50,780 nucleotides of DNA, from NCBI RefSeq assembly GCF_935822925.1, contig NZ_CAKXZS010000044.1, forward strand, positions 1-50,780. The letters are read 5' to 3'. Position numbers and translations under genes: made by a program. The stretch's first letter is position 1. Each line of letters starts with the position of its first letter. The notes below the pieces were generated by a model. That model was not told where the DNA came from. It saw only the letters and a list, made by a program, of their open reading frames with translations, and searched no databases. Source of the stretch: Mesorhizobium ventifaucium. GTDB taxonomy: Bacteria; Pseudomonadota; Alphaproteobacteria; Rhizobiales; Rhizobiaceae. Shown in pieces: positions 16,293 through 24,201 of the stretch.

Positions 16293-16694
16293 ATGTTCGG
16301 TGCCATCCCGCTGCTGATCGTGCCCTTCGTCCTCTATAATCTTGGGCTTTTGGGAATATTCGGCGGCGGCGACGATCCCTGGGCAAGCCAAATGTTCTCG
16401 ATCCGCATGATGTCGGGCGGGGTGTTCTCGATGACGCTCGGCGATCTGATCATGCTGATCGGGCTGCTTCTCTTCTTCGTCGAAATCGTGAAATCGACAC
16501 GCACGACGAACGCCTCGATCATGGACCACCTGTTGTCGACCTTCGTCTTCGTGGCGTTCCTGGTCGAGTTCCTGCTGGTGAAGGGCGCGGCACACTCGGT
16601 TTTCTTCATTTTGATGGTCATCGCACTGGTCGACGTCCTCGCCGGCTTCTCAGTATCGATGCGAGCGGCCAGCCGCGACATAAACATGGGCTAA
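16293..16694 (+). CDS. small integral membrane protein, function unknown
   Basis: This 133-residue protein is dominated by four hydrophobic stretches (about residues 4-23, 45-68, 80-97 and 103-121), with charged residues only in short loops. No enzyme or transporter motif is visible. It was not recognised beyond being a conserved-looking rhizobial inner-membrane protein. A CCGGAGCC ribosome-binding site lies upstream. The next feature is a RIME repeat that starts at its stop codon. Confidence 0.75.
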   Translation: MFGAIPLLIVPFVLYNLGLLGIFGGGDDPWASQMFSIRMMSGGVFSMTLGDLIMLIGLLLFFVEIVKSTRTTNASIMDHLLSTFVFVAFLVEFLLVKGAAHSVFFILMVIALVDVLAGFSVSMRAASRDINMG

Positions 16695-16770
16695 TGCATG
16701 TCGCGCAAAAGCATTCCCTGGGCCTGATCGGAGGATGCGCAGCGGTTTTGCGATAACGACATGCATAAAA
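16692..16770. repeat. RIME GCATGTCG palindrome, long form (inverted)
   Basis: Outer arms ATGCATGTCG/CGACATGCAT enclose the common CAAAACCGCTGCG core plus an extra internal block of about 25 bp. The block resembles the nested palindrome in the copy at 32308-32440. It begins at the stop of the preceding gene. Confidence 0.7.
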
Positions 16771-16845
16771 GGCGGTGAAGCAGCCGCCTCGATGTCAGCA
16801 CCTGCCGACAACGGGCTGGACAGGGCCGCCCGACACGTCGGCCCG

Positions 16846-17091
16846 CTATTTTTTCTTGGCGCGCGCCGGCTTCTTCACCGGAGCAGCCGGCGCATTGGCG
16901 AGATCTTCCGCTTCCTTGGCAAGGCGGAGCGCCCTCAGCTTGTTGGTCTTTATCTGGCGGGCGTCGCTCTCGGCGACATATTCCGCCATCGCCTTCTGTC
17001 GAACCGTGGCGGCCTCTTCCTGCTTCTTGAAACGCAAATCGGCCCGCGCGCGGGCAGTATCCTTAGAATTCTCAACCAAGGGCTTTTCCAA
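16846..17091 (-). CDS. small basic helical protein, function unknown
   Basis: This 81-residue, strongly charged and mostly helical protein has an alanine/lysine/arginine-rich tail (PAAPVKKPARAKKK) like that of nucleoid- or ribosome-associated proteins. No family was recognised with certainty. Similar short basic genes are common in rhizobia. It is on the same strand as the upstream HxlR gene, separated by about 67 bp. Confidence 0.65.
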   Translation of the reverse strand: MEKPLVENSKDTARARADLRFKKQEEAATVRQKAMAEYVAESDARQIKTNKLRALRLAKEAEDLANAPAAPVKKPARAKKK

Positions 17092-17158
17092 TCCCGTAAA
17101 TTATAGTTTTCAATAGCTTCAATAGCAGAGCCGACCTGCGATGGGGAAAATAAGTTGG

Positions 17159-17686
17159 TCAGGCGCCGGCATCCCACCAGGGGCTCGGCGCCTTTCGGGC
17201 GACAACCGCCTCGTATCCGGCCTGCAACGTCGCACGCACCGTGGCATCCGGCGGCGTGTCGGAAGGCGTGCCCAGATGTTCATGGCGCAATTCGTTCATG
17301 AACTTTTCCCACATCGGCGGGCCGCCCCTTTCCAGAAGCTCGGCGCGGATCGAGAGTTCCCCGCTAACCGGCAGCCAGACGCGCCCCCAGGCGCCGAGAT
17401 GCGCCAGGATCGGCACCAGCGTTATCGCCATTTCGGTCAGGCTGTAGATCGCCTTCTGCTTGTGGGTCGGATCGTCAGCCCTGGTCAGCATGCCGAGCGC
17501 CTTCAGCCGTTTCAGCCGATCGGCGAGGATGTTGGAAGCGATGCCTTCCAGAGACCCGTTGAGCAGGTCGCGAAAGTGGCGTTTACCGCCAAAAATCATG
17601 TCGCGAAGGATGATCAGGCTCCACCTGTCGCCAAACACTTCAAGCGACAGGTTGATCGGGCACCCAGACCGGCGATCGATGGTCAT
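17159..17686 (-). CDS. HxlR-family winged-helix regulator
   Basis: This 175-residue protein has the HxlR signature: an early Cys in GCPINLSLEVFGDRWSLIILRDMIF (residues 8-33), then FRDLL, GIASNILADRLKRLKALGML and the wing YSLTEMA near residue 83. It has a longer C-terminal part than minimal HxlR proteins. Such regulators often sense electrophiles or redox state through the N-terminal Cys. It is divergent from an alpha/beta hydrolase across a 99-bp AT-rich gap containing an inverted repeat, so it probably controls that gene and itself. Confidence 0.9.
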   Translation of the reverse strand: MTIDRRSGCPINLSLEVFGDRWSLIILRDMIFGGKRHFRDLLNGSLEGIASNILADRLKRLKALGMLTRADDPTHKQKAIYSLTEMAITLVPILAHLGAWGRVWLPVSGELSIRAELLERGGPPMWEKFMNELRHEHLGTPSDTPPDATVRATLQAGYEAVVARKAPSPWWDAGA

Positions 17687-17739
17687 CCGATTCTCCGATT
17701 GAAACCGGTTGCATTATTATATCAGTTTTATTATTGTAC

Positions 17740-17764
17740 AACCGATTGCAAAATGCAATTGGTT
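17740..17764. promoter_or_regulatory. inverted repeat in the HxlR/hydrolase divergent promoter
   Basis: AACCGATTGCA and TGCAATTGGTT are complementary at 10 of 11 positions around AAA. A further half-site AAACCGGTTGCA lies at 17703-17712. The gap is markedly AT-rich compared with its surroundings. It is a plausible HxlR operator, by position only. Confidence 0.55.
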
Positions 17765-17785
17765 TGCGGAGAGGAGACGGCGACC

Positions 17786-18652
17786 ATGACCAAGGCAGCG
17801 GAACCCGAAATCGCGTCGCAGACGTTTGGCGATCCCGCGCATCCGCCGATGCTGCTGATTATGGGCGCGATGGCCTCGATGCTCTGGTGGCCTGAGGCGT
17901 TCTGCCGGAAACTGGCCGGCAACGGCCGGTTCGTGATCCGCTATGACAATCGCGATACCGGCCGTTCGACCAAATATGCGCCGGGCAAACCGCCTTACAC
18001 TTTCGACGATATGGTGGACGACGCCATCCGCGTCCTCGACAATTATGGCATTGCGAAAGCGCATGTCGTCGGCATGTCGATGGGCGGCATGATCGCACAG
18101 CTTGTGGCGTTGAAACATCCGTCGCGGATCCTCTCGCTAACGGCGATCAGCACTTCGCCAATCGGGATCGACACGTCGCATCTGCCAGGGACGACCGAAG
18201 CCTATATGAAGCATTCGGCCGAAGGCGCTGATGTCGACTGGTCGGACCGAGCCCAGGTGGTCGACTTCATCGTCAAGGACGCGCACGCAATCGCCGGCAC
18301 CGCGCATCGATTCGACCACAAGCGGACGAGGGCGTTCGTCGAACAGGACTACGACCGGTCCGGCGGTTTTCTAAGCGCGACCAATCATTTCATGCTCAAG
18401 ACCGGTGAAGATCGGGGCGGCGAAGATCGGGGCAACGAGGACTGGAAGGGTCGCCTGCACGACTTGAAGGTTCCGCTCCTCGTCATCCACGGCACCGCGG
18501 ATCCGATCTTTCCGGTCGAGCATGGCGCCGCTCTTGCCGAAGCAGTTGCCGGCGCGAGGCTGGTCCGTATTGAAGGCGGCGGCCACGAACTCCATCCCGA
18601 CGATTGGGCTGTGATTGTCGATGCCATCGCCGCTCATAGACAGGCCAGGTAA
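17786..18652 (+). CDS. alpha/beta hydrolase
   Basis: The ATG at 17786 follows a GAGAGGAGACG site and gives 288 residues. Catalytic elements are the nucleophile Ser98 in GMSMGG, an Asp in HGTADPIFP near residue 240, and the His in GGGHELHPDDW near 270. The oxyanion region MGAMASMLWW and the YDNRDTGRST segment are typical of the aclacinomycin methylesterase-like group of esterases. It is controlled most likely by the divergent HxlR gene; the natural substrate is unknown. Residues 213-222 hold a small duplication (EDRGG/EDRGN). Confidence 0.9.
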   Translation: MTKAAEPEIASQTFGDPAHPPMLLIMGAMASMLWWPEAFCRKLAGNGRFVIRYDNRDTGRSTKYAPGKPPYTFDDMVDDAIRVLDNYGIAKAHVVGMSMGGMIAQLVALKHPSRILSLTAISTSPIGIDTSHLPGTTEAYMKHSAEGADVDWSDRAQVVDFIVKDAHAIAGTAHRFDHKRTRAFVEQDYDRSGGFLSATNHFMLKTGEDRGGEDRGNEDWKGRLHDLKVPLLVIHGTADPIFPVEHGAALAEAVAGARLVRIEGGGHELHPDDWAVIVDAIAAHRQAR

Positions 18653-18765
18653 GCGCGAAGTCGGACCTTGACACACGGTCTCAGCGGCAATAGTTAAGTA
18701 AACGCTTTAGTGTCTGGCTCTCTGTAATCATGCAGTGGCGAACAATCCAAAGGAACGAGCAAGCA

Positions 18766-18959
18766 ATGTCGTTGGCGATCCATCGCCATCCGCTGGCCTC
18801 CTTCTGCTGGAAGCCGCTGATCGCGGTCTATGAAAATGGAACGCCGTTCACATTTGTCGGCAATGAACAGTCGCGCGCTACCACGACCGGCTGCTGCTGC
18901 GGCCGTCTGTCGCCCGCGTGACCGAGGAAGCGCAGCCCTATTTCAAACTTTTCCCCTAA
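18766..18959 (+). pseudogene. glutathione S-transferase remnant with large internal deletion
   Basis: From the ATG at 18766 the first 30 codons read as a GST N-terminus (MSLAIHRHPLASFCWKPLIA...YENGTPFTFV). Starting near 18868 in a different frame the sequence reads as a GST C-terminus (YHDRLLLRPSVARVTEEAQPYFKLFP) ending at TAA 18957-18959. About 150 residues of the middle of a normal GST of roughly 210 residues are missing, and the two ends are out of frame. A complete but different GST gene lies 900 bp downstream. Confidence 0.75.
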
Positions 18960-18976
18960 AACAACGGTTAAGCCCG

Positions 18977-19321
18977 ATGCTGCACGATACCGCCCAGCTC
19001 GACGTGATGTTCCAGGCGCTCGCCGACCCGGCGCGGCGGCACATGGTGGAGCGACTGTCGCGCGGCCCCGCCTCGGTCAGCCAGTTGGCCGAGCCGCTGG
19101 CGATGTCGCTGTCGGCGGTCGTCCAACACCTGAACGTGCTCGAGACGAGCGGCCTCGTCCGCACCGAAAAGCTCGGCCGGGTGCGCACCTGCCAGCTCGA
19201 GCCGAAGGCGCTGAGGACCGCCGAACACTGGATCAACGAACGGCGCCTGAGTTGGGAACAGCGGCTCGACCGGCTCGGCGGCTTTCTTGCGGAAACCAAA
19301 GGCGAAACCGAAGGAAACTGA
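18977..19321 (+). CDS. ArsR-family transcriptional regulator
   Basis: This 114-residue winged-helix protein from the ATG at 18977 shows MFQALADPARRHMVERLSRG, VSQLAEPLAMSLSAVVQHLNVLETSGLV and a wing RTEKLGRVRTCQLEP. No metal-binding CxC pair is present, so it is not an arsenic sensor. It belongs to the group commonly paired with AHSA1/SRPBCC proteins, one of which starts 11 bp after its stop. Confidence 0.93.
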   Translation: MLHDTAQLDVMFQALADPARRHMVERLSRGPASVSQLAEPLAMSLSAVVQHLNVLETSGLVRTEKLGRVRTCQLEPKALRTAEHWINERRLSWEQRLDRLGGFLAETKGETEGN

Positions 19322-19331
19322 GGAGGCCAAC

Positions 19332-19787
19332 ATGAGCGAACGCTCCGTCGTCCATTCGACCATAGTGCTTGAACGCAGCTACGACGCTTCGCCGGCGCGG
19401 GTGTTCGCCGCCTGGTCCGATCCCACCGCATTGCAGCGCTGGGGCTCGCCCGGCGAGGGGTGGGAAAGCAGCATTGACCGCTTCGAGTTCCAGGTGGGCG
19501 GCATTGCGCTCAGCCGTTTCGGACCCAAAGGTGGCGAGAGCTATGTGAACGAGACGCGCTACCTCGACATCGTGCGCGACCAGCGCATCGTCTCGGCTGG
19601 CGGCATGACAAGCAGCGGCCAGCGATTGTTTGTCGGCCTGCTGACGGTTGAATTCAGTCCAGAAGGCACAGGCTGCCGGCTGGTGATGACCGAGCAAGGC
19701 GCCTTTCTTGACGGCCATGATCAGCCCGAAAACCATCGGGCTGGCTGGAGTCAGATGCTCGACAACCTGCGGGTGGAATGCGCGTGA
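19332..19787 (+). CDS. SRPBCC / AHSA1-like domain protein
   Basis: The ATG at 19332 follows a TGAGGAGGCCAAC site just after the ArsR stop. The 151-residue protein has the AHSA1 pattern: LERSYDASPARVFAAWSDPTALQRW at the N-terminus, central strands with VNETRYLDIV and TVEFSPEGTGCRLVMTEQG, and the closing helix GWSQMLDNLRVE. The fold forms a hydrophobic ligand pocket. ArsR-AHSA1 pairs are very common in rhizobia, but their ligand is generally unknown. Confidence 0.92.
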   Translation: MSERSVVHSTIVLERSYDASPARVFAAWSDPTALQRWGSPGEGWESSIDRFEFQVGGIALSRFGPKGGESYVNETRYLDIVRDQRIVSAGGMTSSGQRLFVGLLTVEFSPEGTGCRLVMTEQGAFLDGHDQPENHRAGWSQMLDNLRVECA

Positions 19788-19828
19788 GCGCCACAGCCTG
19801 AGCCAAAGATCAGCAGAATCGGGAGGAT

Positions 19829-20440
19829 ATGATGAAACTCTACTGCGGCATTGGTCCGAATTCCTACCGCGTCCGCATCTTCATGGCTGAGAAAGGCATC
19901 GACGTTCCGCGGGTTGATGTCGATCTGACAAAAGGCGAGCACAAAACCCCGCAATTCCTTGAGCTCAACTCACTCGGCCAGATTCCCGTGCTCGTGCTCG
20001 ACGACGGCACGGTGATCACCGAAAGCATCGCCATCTGCCGCTATCTGGAGGCGGTTCATCCGACGCCGGCACTGTTCGGCTCGGACGCGGTCAGCCAAGG
20101 CAAGGTCGAGATGTGGAACCGCCGCGCCGAGATCGAGATCTTCGGAACGATCGGCAGCATTGCCCTGCATTCCGATCCCATGTTTGCGGAGCGGCTTGTG
20201 CAGTTCCCGGCTTTCGCCGAAACCCAGCGCGAAGCCGTTCCGGCAAAGTGGGCGTGGCTTGACCGCGAGATTGCCGATGGCCCCCCGTTCATCGCCGGCG
20301 ACCAGTACTCCGTCGCCGACATCACCGCTGCCGTGGCAGCCTGGCTTGGCGCCTTCTTCGGAGCCGACATCCCGGACTCGCTCGTCAATGTCCATCATTG
20401 GCTCGACCGTGTTCAGGAACGTCCAAGCTGGAACGCTTAG
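19829..20440 (+). CDS. glutathione S-transferase family protein
   Basis: This 203-residue cytosolic GST has an N-terminal thioredoxin fold with KLYCGIGPNSYRVRIFMAEKG, where Ser12 is a plausible glutathione-activating residue. LNSLGQIPVLVLDDGTVITESIAICRYLE holds the cis-Pro and the gamma-glutamyl-binding ES pair. The helical C-terminal domain contains FIAGDQYSVADITAA (the conserved N-capping box) and ends in RPSWNA. It follows the ArsR-AHSA1 pair by 41 bp and is probably in the same operon, suggesting a detoxification role. The start could be the second Met. Confidence 0.94.
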   Translation: MMKLYCGIGPNSYRVRIFMAEKGIDVPRVDVDLTKGEHKTPQFLELNSLGQIPVLVLDDGTVITESIAICRYLEAVHPTPALFGSDAVSQGKVEMWNRRAEIEIFGTIGSIALHSDPMFAERLVQFPAFAETQREAVPAKWAWLDREIADGPPFIAGDQYSVADITAAVAAWLGAFFGADIPDSLVNVHHWLDRVQERPSWNA

Positions 20441-20571
20441 TCCGATGCCGACACTGTTTCAATGGGACGATGTGCGGCACAACGCCAAGCACCTGAATCC
20501 TAAGGAGCTTTCGCCATGCGAGCTGCTCGACGCGCCTGGTGCGCTACTGGCAAAAGATGCGACGGCGCACC

Positions 20572-20859
20572 TCAGCTTCCGGGCGAGCCAAGCTGCTCGA
20601 CCTCCCAGAACTGGTCGAGCCAGATGTTGAGCTTCAGGAAGCCGGCACTGCTGACCGTATAGACGCGCCTTGTCCCTTCCGGCTTGGCGTTGACCAGACC
20701 GGCGTCGAGCAGCACTTTCAGATGCTGCGAAACAGCCGGGCGCGAGACCGGCAACCCGGCGGCCAGTTCGTTGACGGTCTTCGGGCCGCGCCGAAGCTCT
20801 TCCAAGAGATAGCGCCGGTTGGGATCGGCAATCGCCATGAAGGCGTCGGAAAACATCAT
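20572..20859 (-). CDS. ArsR-family transcriptional regulator
   Basis: This 95-residue winged-helix protein has FMAIADPNRRYLLEELRRGPKTVNELAAGLPVSRPAVSQHLKVLLDAGLV as recognition region and a VYTVS wing. It then has a WLDQFWEVE helix typical of ArsR proteins paired with AHSA1 domains. No cognate partner is adjacent on the same strand: the MFS gene is upstream and the GST operon is convergent. It may be the surviving half of a second ArsR-AHSA1 pair. Confidence 0.92.
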   Translation of the reverse strand: MMFSDAFMAIADPNRRYLLEELRRGPKTVNELAAGLPVSRPAVSQHLKVLLDAGLVNAKPEGTRRVYTVSSAGFLKLNIWLDQFWEVEQLGSPGS

Positions 20860-20890
20860 GCCTTATTTGTGAGGCAAAGTTTTCCAAATC

Positions 20891-22138
20891 TCAACCATTG
20901 GTTTCAGGCTTTCTGCGCGGATCGAGCCGCAAGGCTTCCGGCGTGATCGAGCGCTCGGCCGGTTGCGTCTTGAAGGCGTCGCGATCTTCTATCGGCACCG
21001 GTGCGCGCCGGCTGATGCGCAGCAGTGTATAGCCTGCCAGGCAAAGATGCGCGAGGGCCGTTGCAAGGAACAGGCTTTCCGGACGCATCCAGCCCATCAG
21101 GCCGGCGGCCAGCAGCGGCCCGATCATCGTGCCGAAACCATAGAGCAGCAGCAGGCCGCCGGACACTTTGACAAAATCCTCCGCCCGGGCGTGGTCGTTG
21201 GCATGAGCTACGGCGATCGAATAGAGCGTGTAGGCAAAGGCGCCGTAGGCGGCGGTGCAGACAATGACGAAGACGCCGGAGCGCGGCTCGAACAGGAACA
21301 GCGCGACGGCGAACAGTGCCGCGCCGAAGGCCAGGCCTGCCAGCACAAAACGGCGGTCGGTCTTGTCGGAGAGACGCCCGGCCGGAAGCTGCATGGCGGC
21401 GCCGGCGACGACCACCAGGCTCATCATCAGCGCGATCTCGGCCGTGGAAATGCCGATGCGGGCGCCATAGACGGCGCCAAGCGTGCCCCAGGCGCCGTTG
21501 GCGACGCCGATCAAAACGCAGGCGATCGCCGACACCGGCGAATTGACATAGAGCCCCTTGACGTCGAGCGAGACGTCCTGCAGCGGCTTGGGATGCGAAG
21601 CCGTCGACACCGCGGTCGGAATGAGCGACAGGCAGAACAGGATACCGGTGATCATGAACAGCGAGGCCGACTTCACATCACCGCCGGCAACGATCATCTG
21701 GCCGCCCATGATCGAGGCATAGGTGACCATCATGTAAAGCCCGAAGACGGCGCCGCGGTTCTCGTTGGTGGACTTCTCGTTTAGCCAGCTTTCGATGATC
21801 ATGAAGGCGCCGGCCATGGTGAAGCCGGTGAAGGCGCGCAGCAGGATCCAGATATATTCGTCGATGATCAGGCCGGTGAGCAGTGCGACGATGGCTCCCG
21901 ATGCCGCAAAGGCGCCAAAAGCCCGTACGTGACCGGCGCGGCGCACGAGGCGCGGCGCAAAGAAGCAGCCGGTGACGAAACCGCCGGCCCAGGCCGTGCC
22001 CATCAGGCCGAGCGATGCGGTCGAGAAACCCTCCAGCTGGCCGCGCAGCGGCAACAACAGCCCGTGCAGTCCGGTTGCCGCCAGCAGGAAAGCGGTGCCG
22101 CGAAGCAGCGAAAGGATAGGTCGGTAGCTTGCAAACAT
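20891..22138 (-). CDS. MFS transporter, YcaD-like
   Basis: This 415-residue inner-membrane protein has 12 predicted helices in two halves. The motif A-like loop CFFAPRLVRRAGHVRAFG follows helix 2, and the equivalent LPAGRLSDKTDRRFVLAG lies in the second half. RAFTGFTMAGAFMIIESWLNE is characteristic of the YcaD/UMF-type subgroup. The substrate is unknown. The C-terminal 40 residues are charged and cytoplasmic. It starts about 75 bp from a DUF1192 gene on the same strand. Confidence 0.9.
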   Translation of the reverse strand: MFASYRPILSLLRGTAFLLAATGLHGLLLPLRGQLEGFSTASLGLMGTAWAGGFVTGCFFAPRLVRRAGHVRAFGAFAASGAIVALLTGLIIDEYIWILLRAFTGFTMAGAFMIIESWLNEKSTNENRGAVFGLYMMVTYASIMGGQMIVAGGDVKSASLFMITGILFCLSLIPTAVSTASHPKPLQDVSLDVKGLYVNSPVSAIACVLIGVANGAWGTLGAVYGARIGISTAEIALMMSLVVVAGAAMQLPAGRLSDKTDRRFVLAGLAFGAALFAVALFLFEPRSGVFVIVCTAAYGAFAYTLYSIAVAHANDHARAEDFVKVSGGLLLLYGFGTMIGPLLAAGLMGWMRPESLFLATALAHLCLAGYTLLRISRRAPVPIEDRDAFKTQPAERSITPEALRLDPRRKPETNG

Positions 22139-22214
22139 TTAGCTGATCCGGCTGGAATTTGGGGAGGGTCTGAAGATTCGAGCTTTTCGGCGGCGGGCGC
22201 TTCGGTCTTGGGAA

Positions 22215-22409
22215 CTATCCGCGGCGAAACAGCGCCTCGGCCGCTGATTTGGTGGTGCTCTTGGTCTTGAGCTCGGCTTCGAGCCGGGCGATCTCGTCGC
22301 GCAAGATGCCGATCCGCTCGGACAGTTCATCGACGGAAAGCAGCGACAGATCCTGCCCGATCTCATGCGGGCGGGCTTTCTTTTTGGGTTCGTCGTCGAA
22401 GATCGCCAT
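22215..22409 (-). CDS. DUF1192 small protein
   Basis: The ATG at 22409 follows a GAGGAGCGACG site and gives 64 residues: MAIFDDEPKKK..., then HEIGQDLSLLSVDELSERIGILRDEIARLEAEL and SAAEALFRR. This matches the DUF1192 family, a short coiled-coil protein of alphaproteobacteria with unknown role. Longer in-frame extensions enter the divergent gene's leader and are not credible. It is divergent from a quinone oxidoreductase gene, as often seen in Rhizobiales. Confidence 0.9.
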   Translation of the reverse strand: MAIFDDEPKKKARPHEIGQDLSLLSVDELSERIGILRDEIARLEAELKTKSTTKSAAEALFRRG

Positions 22410-22555
22410 CGTCGCTCCTCGCTCATGCGCAAAAATTGAACTGCTACAGGTCCTTTGCGCGTCCAATCGCACGCTTAGCGCTGCAGTGGCCATTTGCCTG
22501 ATTTGCCAATCAGCATACAAAGGACAGGGCAGCATACATAGGGCAGGGGCATGGA

Positions 22556-22625
22556 TGCAAACAGTCGGCAAGAAAACTGGCAGTCGGCACGAAAACCGGC
22601 AACTGGCAAGAAACTGGCGAAGCGA
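22556..22625. repeat. degenerate tandem repeat in the leader of the quinone oxidoreductase gene
   Basis: CAGTCGGCAAGAAAACTGG is followed at once by CAGTCGGCACGAAAACCGG and then by CAACTGGCAAGAAACTGG. This gives three near-copies of an 18-19 bp unit just before the start codon at 22639. It may have arisen by slippage. Confidence 0.6.
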
Positions 22626-22638
22626 GACGGGAAAATTC

Positions 22639-23652
22639 ATGGCGAGCGAACAGAACAAAATTCCGGCGAAGATGACGGCCATCGCGATCTCGGAACCCGG
22701 CGGACCGCGGGTGCTGAGACCGGAAACGCGCGACGTGCCCGTGCCCGGTCCCGGCGAAATCCTGATCCGGGTGCGCGCCGCCGGTATCAACCGGCCGGAT
22801 GTGCAGCAACGCAAGGGCGCCTATCCACCGCCGCCTGGTGCGTCTGACCTGCCGGGTCTCGAAGTGTCCGGCGAAGTCGCCGCTGTTGGCGACGAGATAT
22901 CGCGCTGGCGCGTCGGCGACCGGGTCTGCGCGCTGACACCCGGCGGCGGCTATGCCGAATACGTCAAGGTCCATGCCGGCAGCGTGCTGCCGCTGCCCGC
23001 CGGCTTCACCCACACCGAGGCGGCGGCGGTACCGGAAAACTACTTCACCGTCTGGCACAATGTCTTCGAGCGCGGCGCCTTAAAGAGCGGCGAGACGCTG
23101 CTCGTGCATGGCGGCTCGTCCGGGATCGGCACCACGGCAATCCAGCTCGCCTCGGCCTTCGGCGCCTATGTCATCACCACCGCCGGCAGCCAGGAGAAGT
23201 GCGACGCCTGTCTGAAGCTTGGCGCCGACCGGGCGATCAACTACCGCGAGGAGGATTTTGTCGCGGCGGTCAAAGACGCGACCGGCGGCAAGGGCGCCAA
23301 CGTCATCCTCGACATGGTCGGCGGCGACTATGTGGCGCGAAACTACCAGGCCGCGGCGGTGGAAGGCCGCATCGTCCAGATCGCGACGCAGAGCGGGGCG
23401 GTGGCAAGCGCCGATTTCTCGAAGATCATGGTCAAGCGGCTCACCCACACCGGCTCGACGCTGCGGCCGCGCACCGTCGAATTCAAGGCGGCAATCGCCG
23501 CAGCGCTGGAGGCGCAGGTGTGGCCGCTGCTCGGCACCCGCAAGGTAGCACCCGTAATGGACATGATCTTCCCGCTCAAGGAGGCGTGGCGGGCGCATGA
23601 GCGGATGGAGGACGGCGACCACATCGGCAAGATCGTGCTCGACGTCGGCTGA
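22639..23652 (+). CDS. NAD(P)H-quinone oxidoreductase / zinc-free MDR family
   Basis: The protein from the ATG at 22639 (337 residues) is a medium-chain reductase of the PIG3/quinone reductase type. A GroES-like domain (PGPGEILIRVRAAGINRPDVQQRKG, PGLEVSGEVAAVG) precedes a Rossmann domain with LVHGGSSGIGTTAIQLA (NADPH motif AxxGxxG-like) and GADRAINYREEDF. It lacks the catalytic zinc ligands of alcohol dehydrogenases. Members reduce quinones or enones using NADPH in the cytosol. It is divergent from a DUF1192 gene. Its leader carries short tandem repeats. Confidence 0.93.
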   Translation: MASEQNKIPAKMTAIAISEPGGPRVLRPETRDVPVPGPGEILIRVRAAGINRPDVQQRKGAYPPPPGASDLPGLEVSGEVAAVGDEISRWRVGDRVCALTPGGGYAEYVKVHAGSVLPLPAGFTHTEAAAVPENYFTVWHNVFERGALKSGETLLVHGGSSGIGTTAIQLASAFGAYVITTAGSQEKCDACLKLGADRAINYREEDFVAAVKDATGGKGANVILDMVGGDYVARNYQAAAVEGRIVQIATQSGAVASADFSKIMVKRLTHTGSTLRPRTVEFKAAIAAALEAQVWPLLGTRKVAPVMDMIFPLKEAWRAHERMEDGDHIGKIVLDVG

Positions 23653-23784
23653 CGGTCGGTAAACAAGCTGAACAAAATCTCAATTGCGCAATGCAACAAA
23701 CGCATTGCCGCCATGCAAAAGCGTCTGTTCAACTTTTCATCAACGGTGCCTATTTGAGCGGCATCGAAACGATGGAGGACTACC

Positions 23785-23925
23785 ATGAACCCGATCCGTG
23801 CTTTCCGCAACTGGCGCATGTACAATGAAACCGTGCGCGAACTGAACCGCCTGAACGCCCGTGAGCTCAACGACCTCGGCATCAACCGTGGTGACATCGA
23901 GAGGATCGCCCGCAAGGTGCGTTGA
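23785..23925 (+). CDS. DUF1127 small protein (46 residues)
   Basis: The ATG at 23785 has a GGAGG site 7 bp upstream. The product starts MNPIRAFRNWRMYNETVREL and ends DIERIARKVR, with the DUF1127 core RLNARELNDLGINRGDIE. These short arginine-rich proteins are abundant and often stress-induced in rhizobia; some influence phosphate or RNA metabolism in alphaproteobacteria. A strong terminator follows at 23976-23998. A second DUF1127-like gene lies at 30610-30777. Confidence 0.93.
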   Translation: MNPIRAFRNWRMYNETVRELNRLNARELNDLGINRGDIERIARKVR

Positions 23926-23975
23926 TCCGCTAAGCAAGAGCCGAGGCAGGCGGGTTTCCCGCCGCCGGTTCCGAG

Positions 23976-23998
23976 CCCGCTGGACCCAGTCTGGCGGG
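23976..23998 (+). terminator. intrinsic terminator after the DUF1127 gene
   Basis: CCCGCTGGAC and GTCTGGCGGG form a 10-bp stem with two GU pairs around CCA, followed by TTTGTCGTGTT. A smaller GGCGGG/CCCGCC hairpin lies just before it at 23949-23963. Confidence 0.65.
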
Positions 23999-24201
23999 TT
24001 TGTCGTGTTGAAGTCTATGCAGCGGCTGCGATAATCGCCACAATCCAGAACCGAATACAACTCGATCGCAATCTATGGTTGCCTCCAGTTTCAGCGTGGG
24101 GCATTTTGATCGCGCGGGACTAGGTCAGCGGCTGGGAGCGCCGATCCGGGGCCAGTAGCGTGCTGACTCTGAAACAGGCTTGCGCCCACGTTCGACGATC
24201 T

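Noticed and set aside
20441..20571. Short open frame MPTLFQWDDVRHNAK between the GST and ArsR genes
   Set aside because: It has no ribosome-binding site, no recognisable family, and overlaps the end of the ArsR gene.
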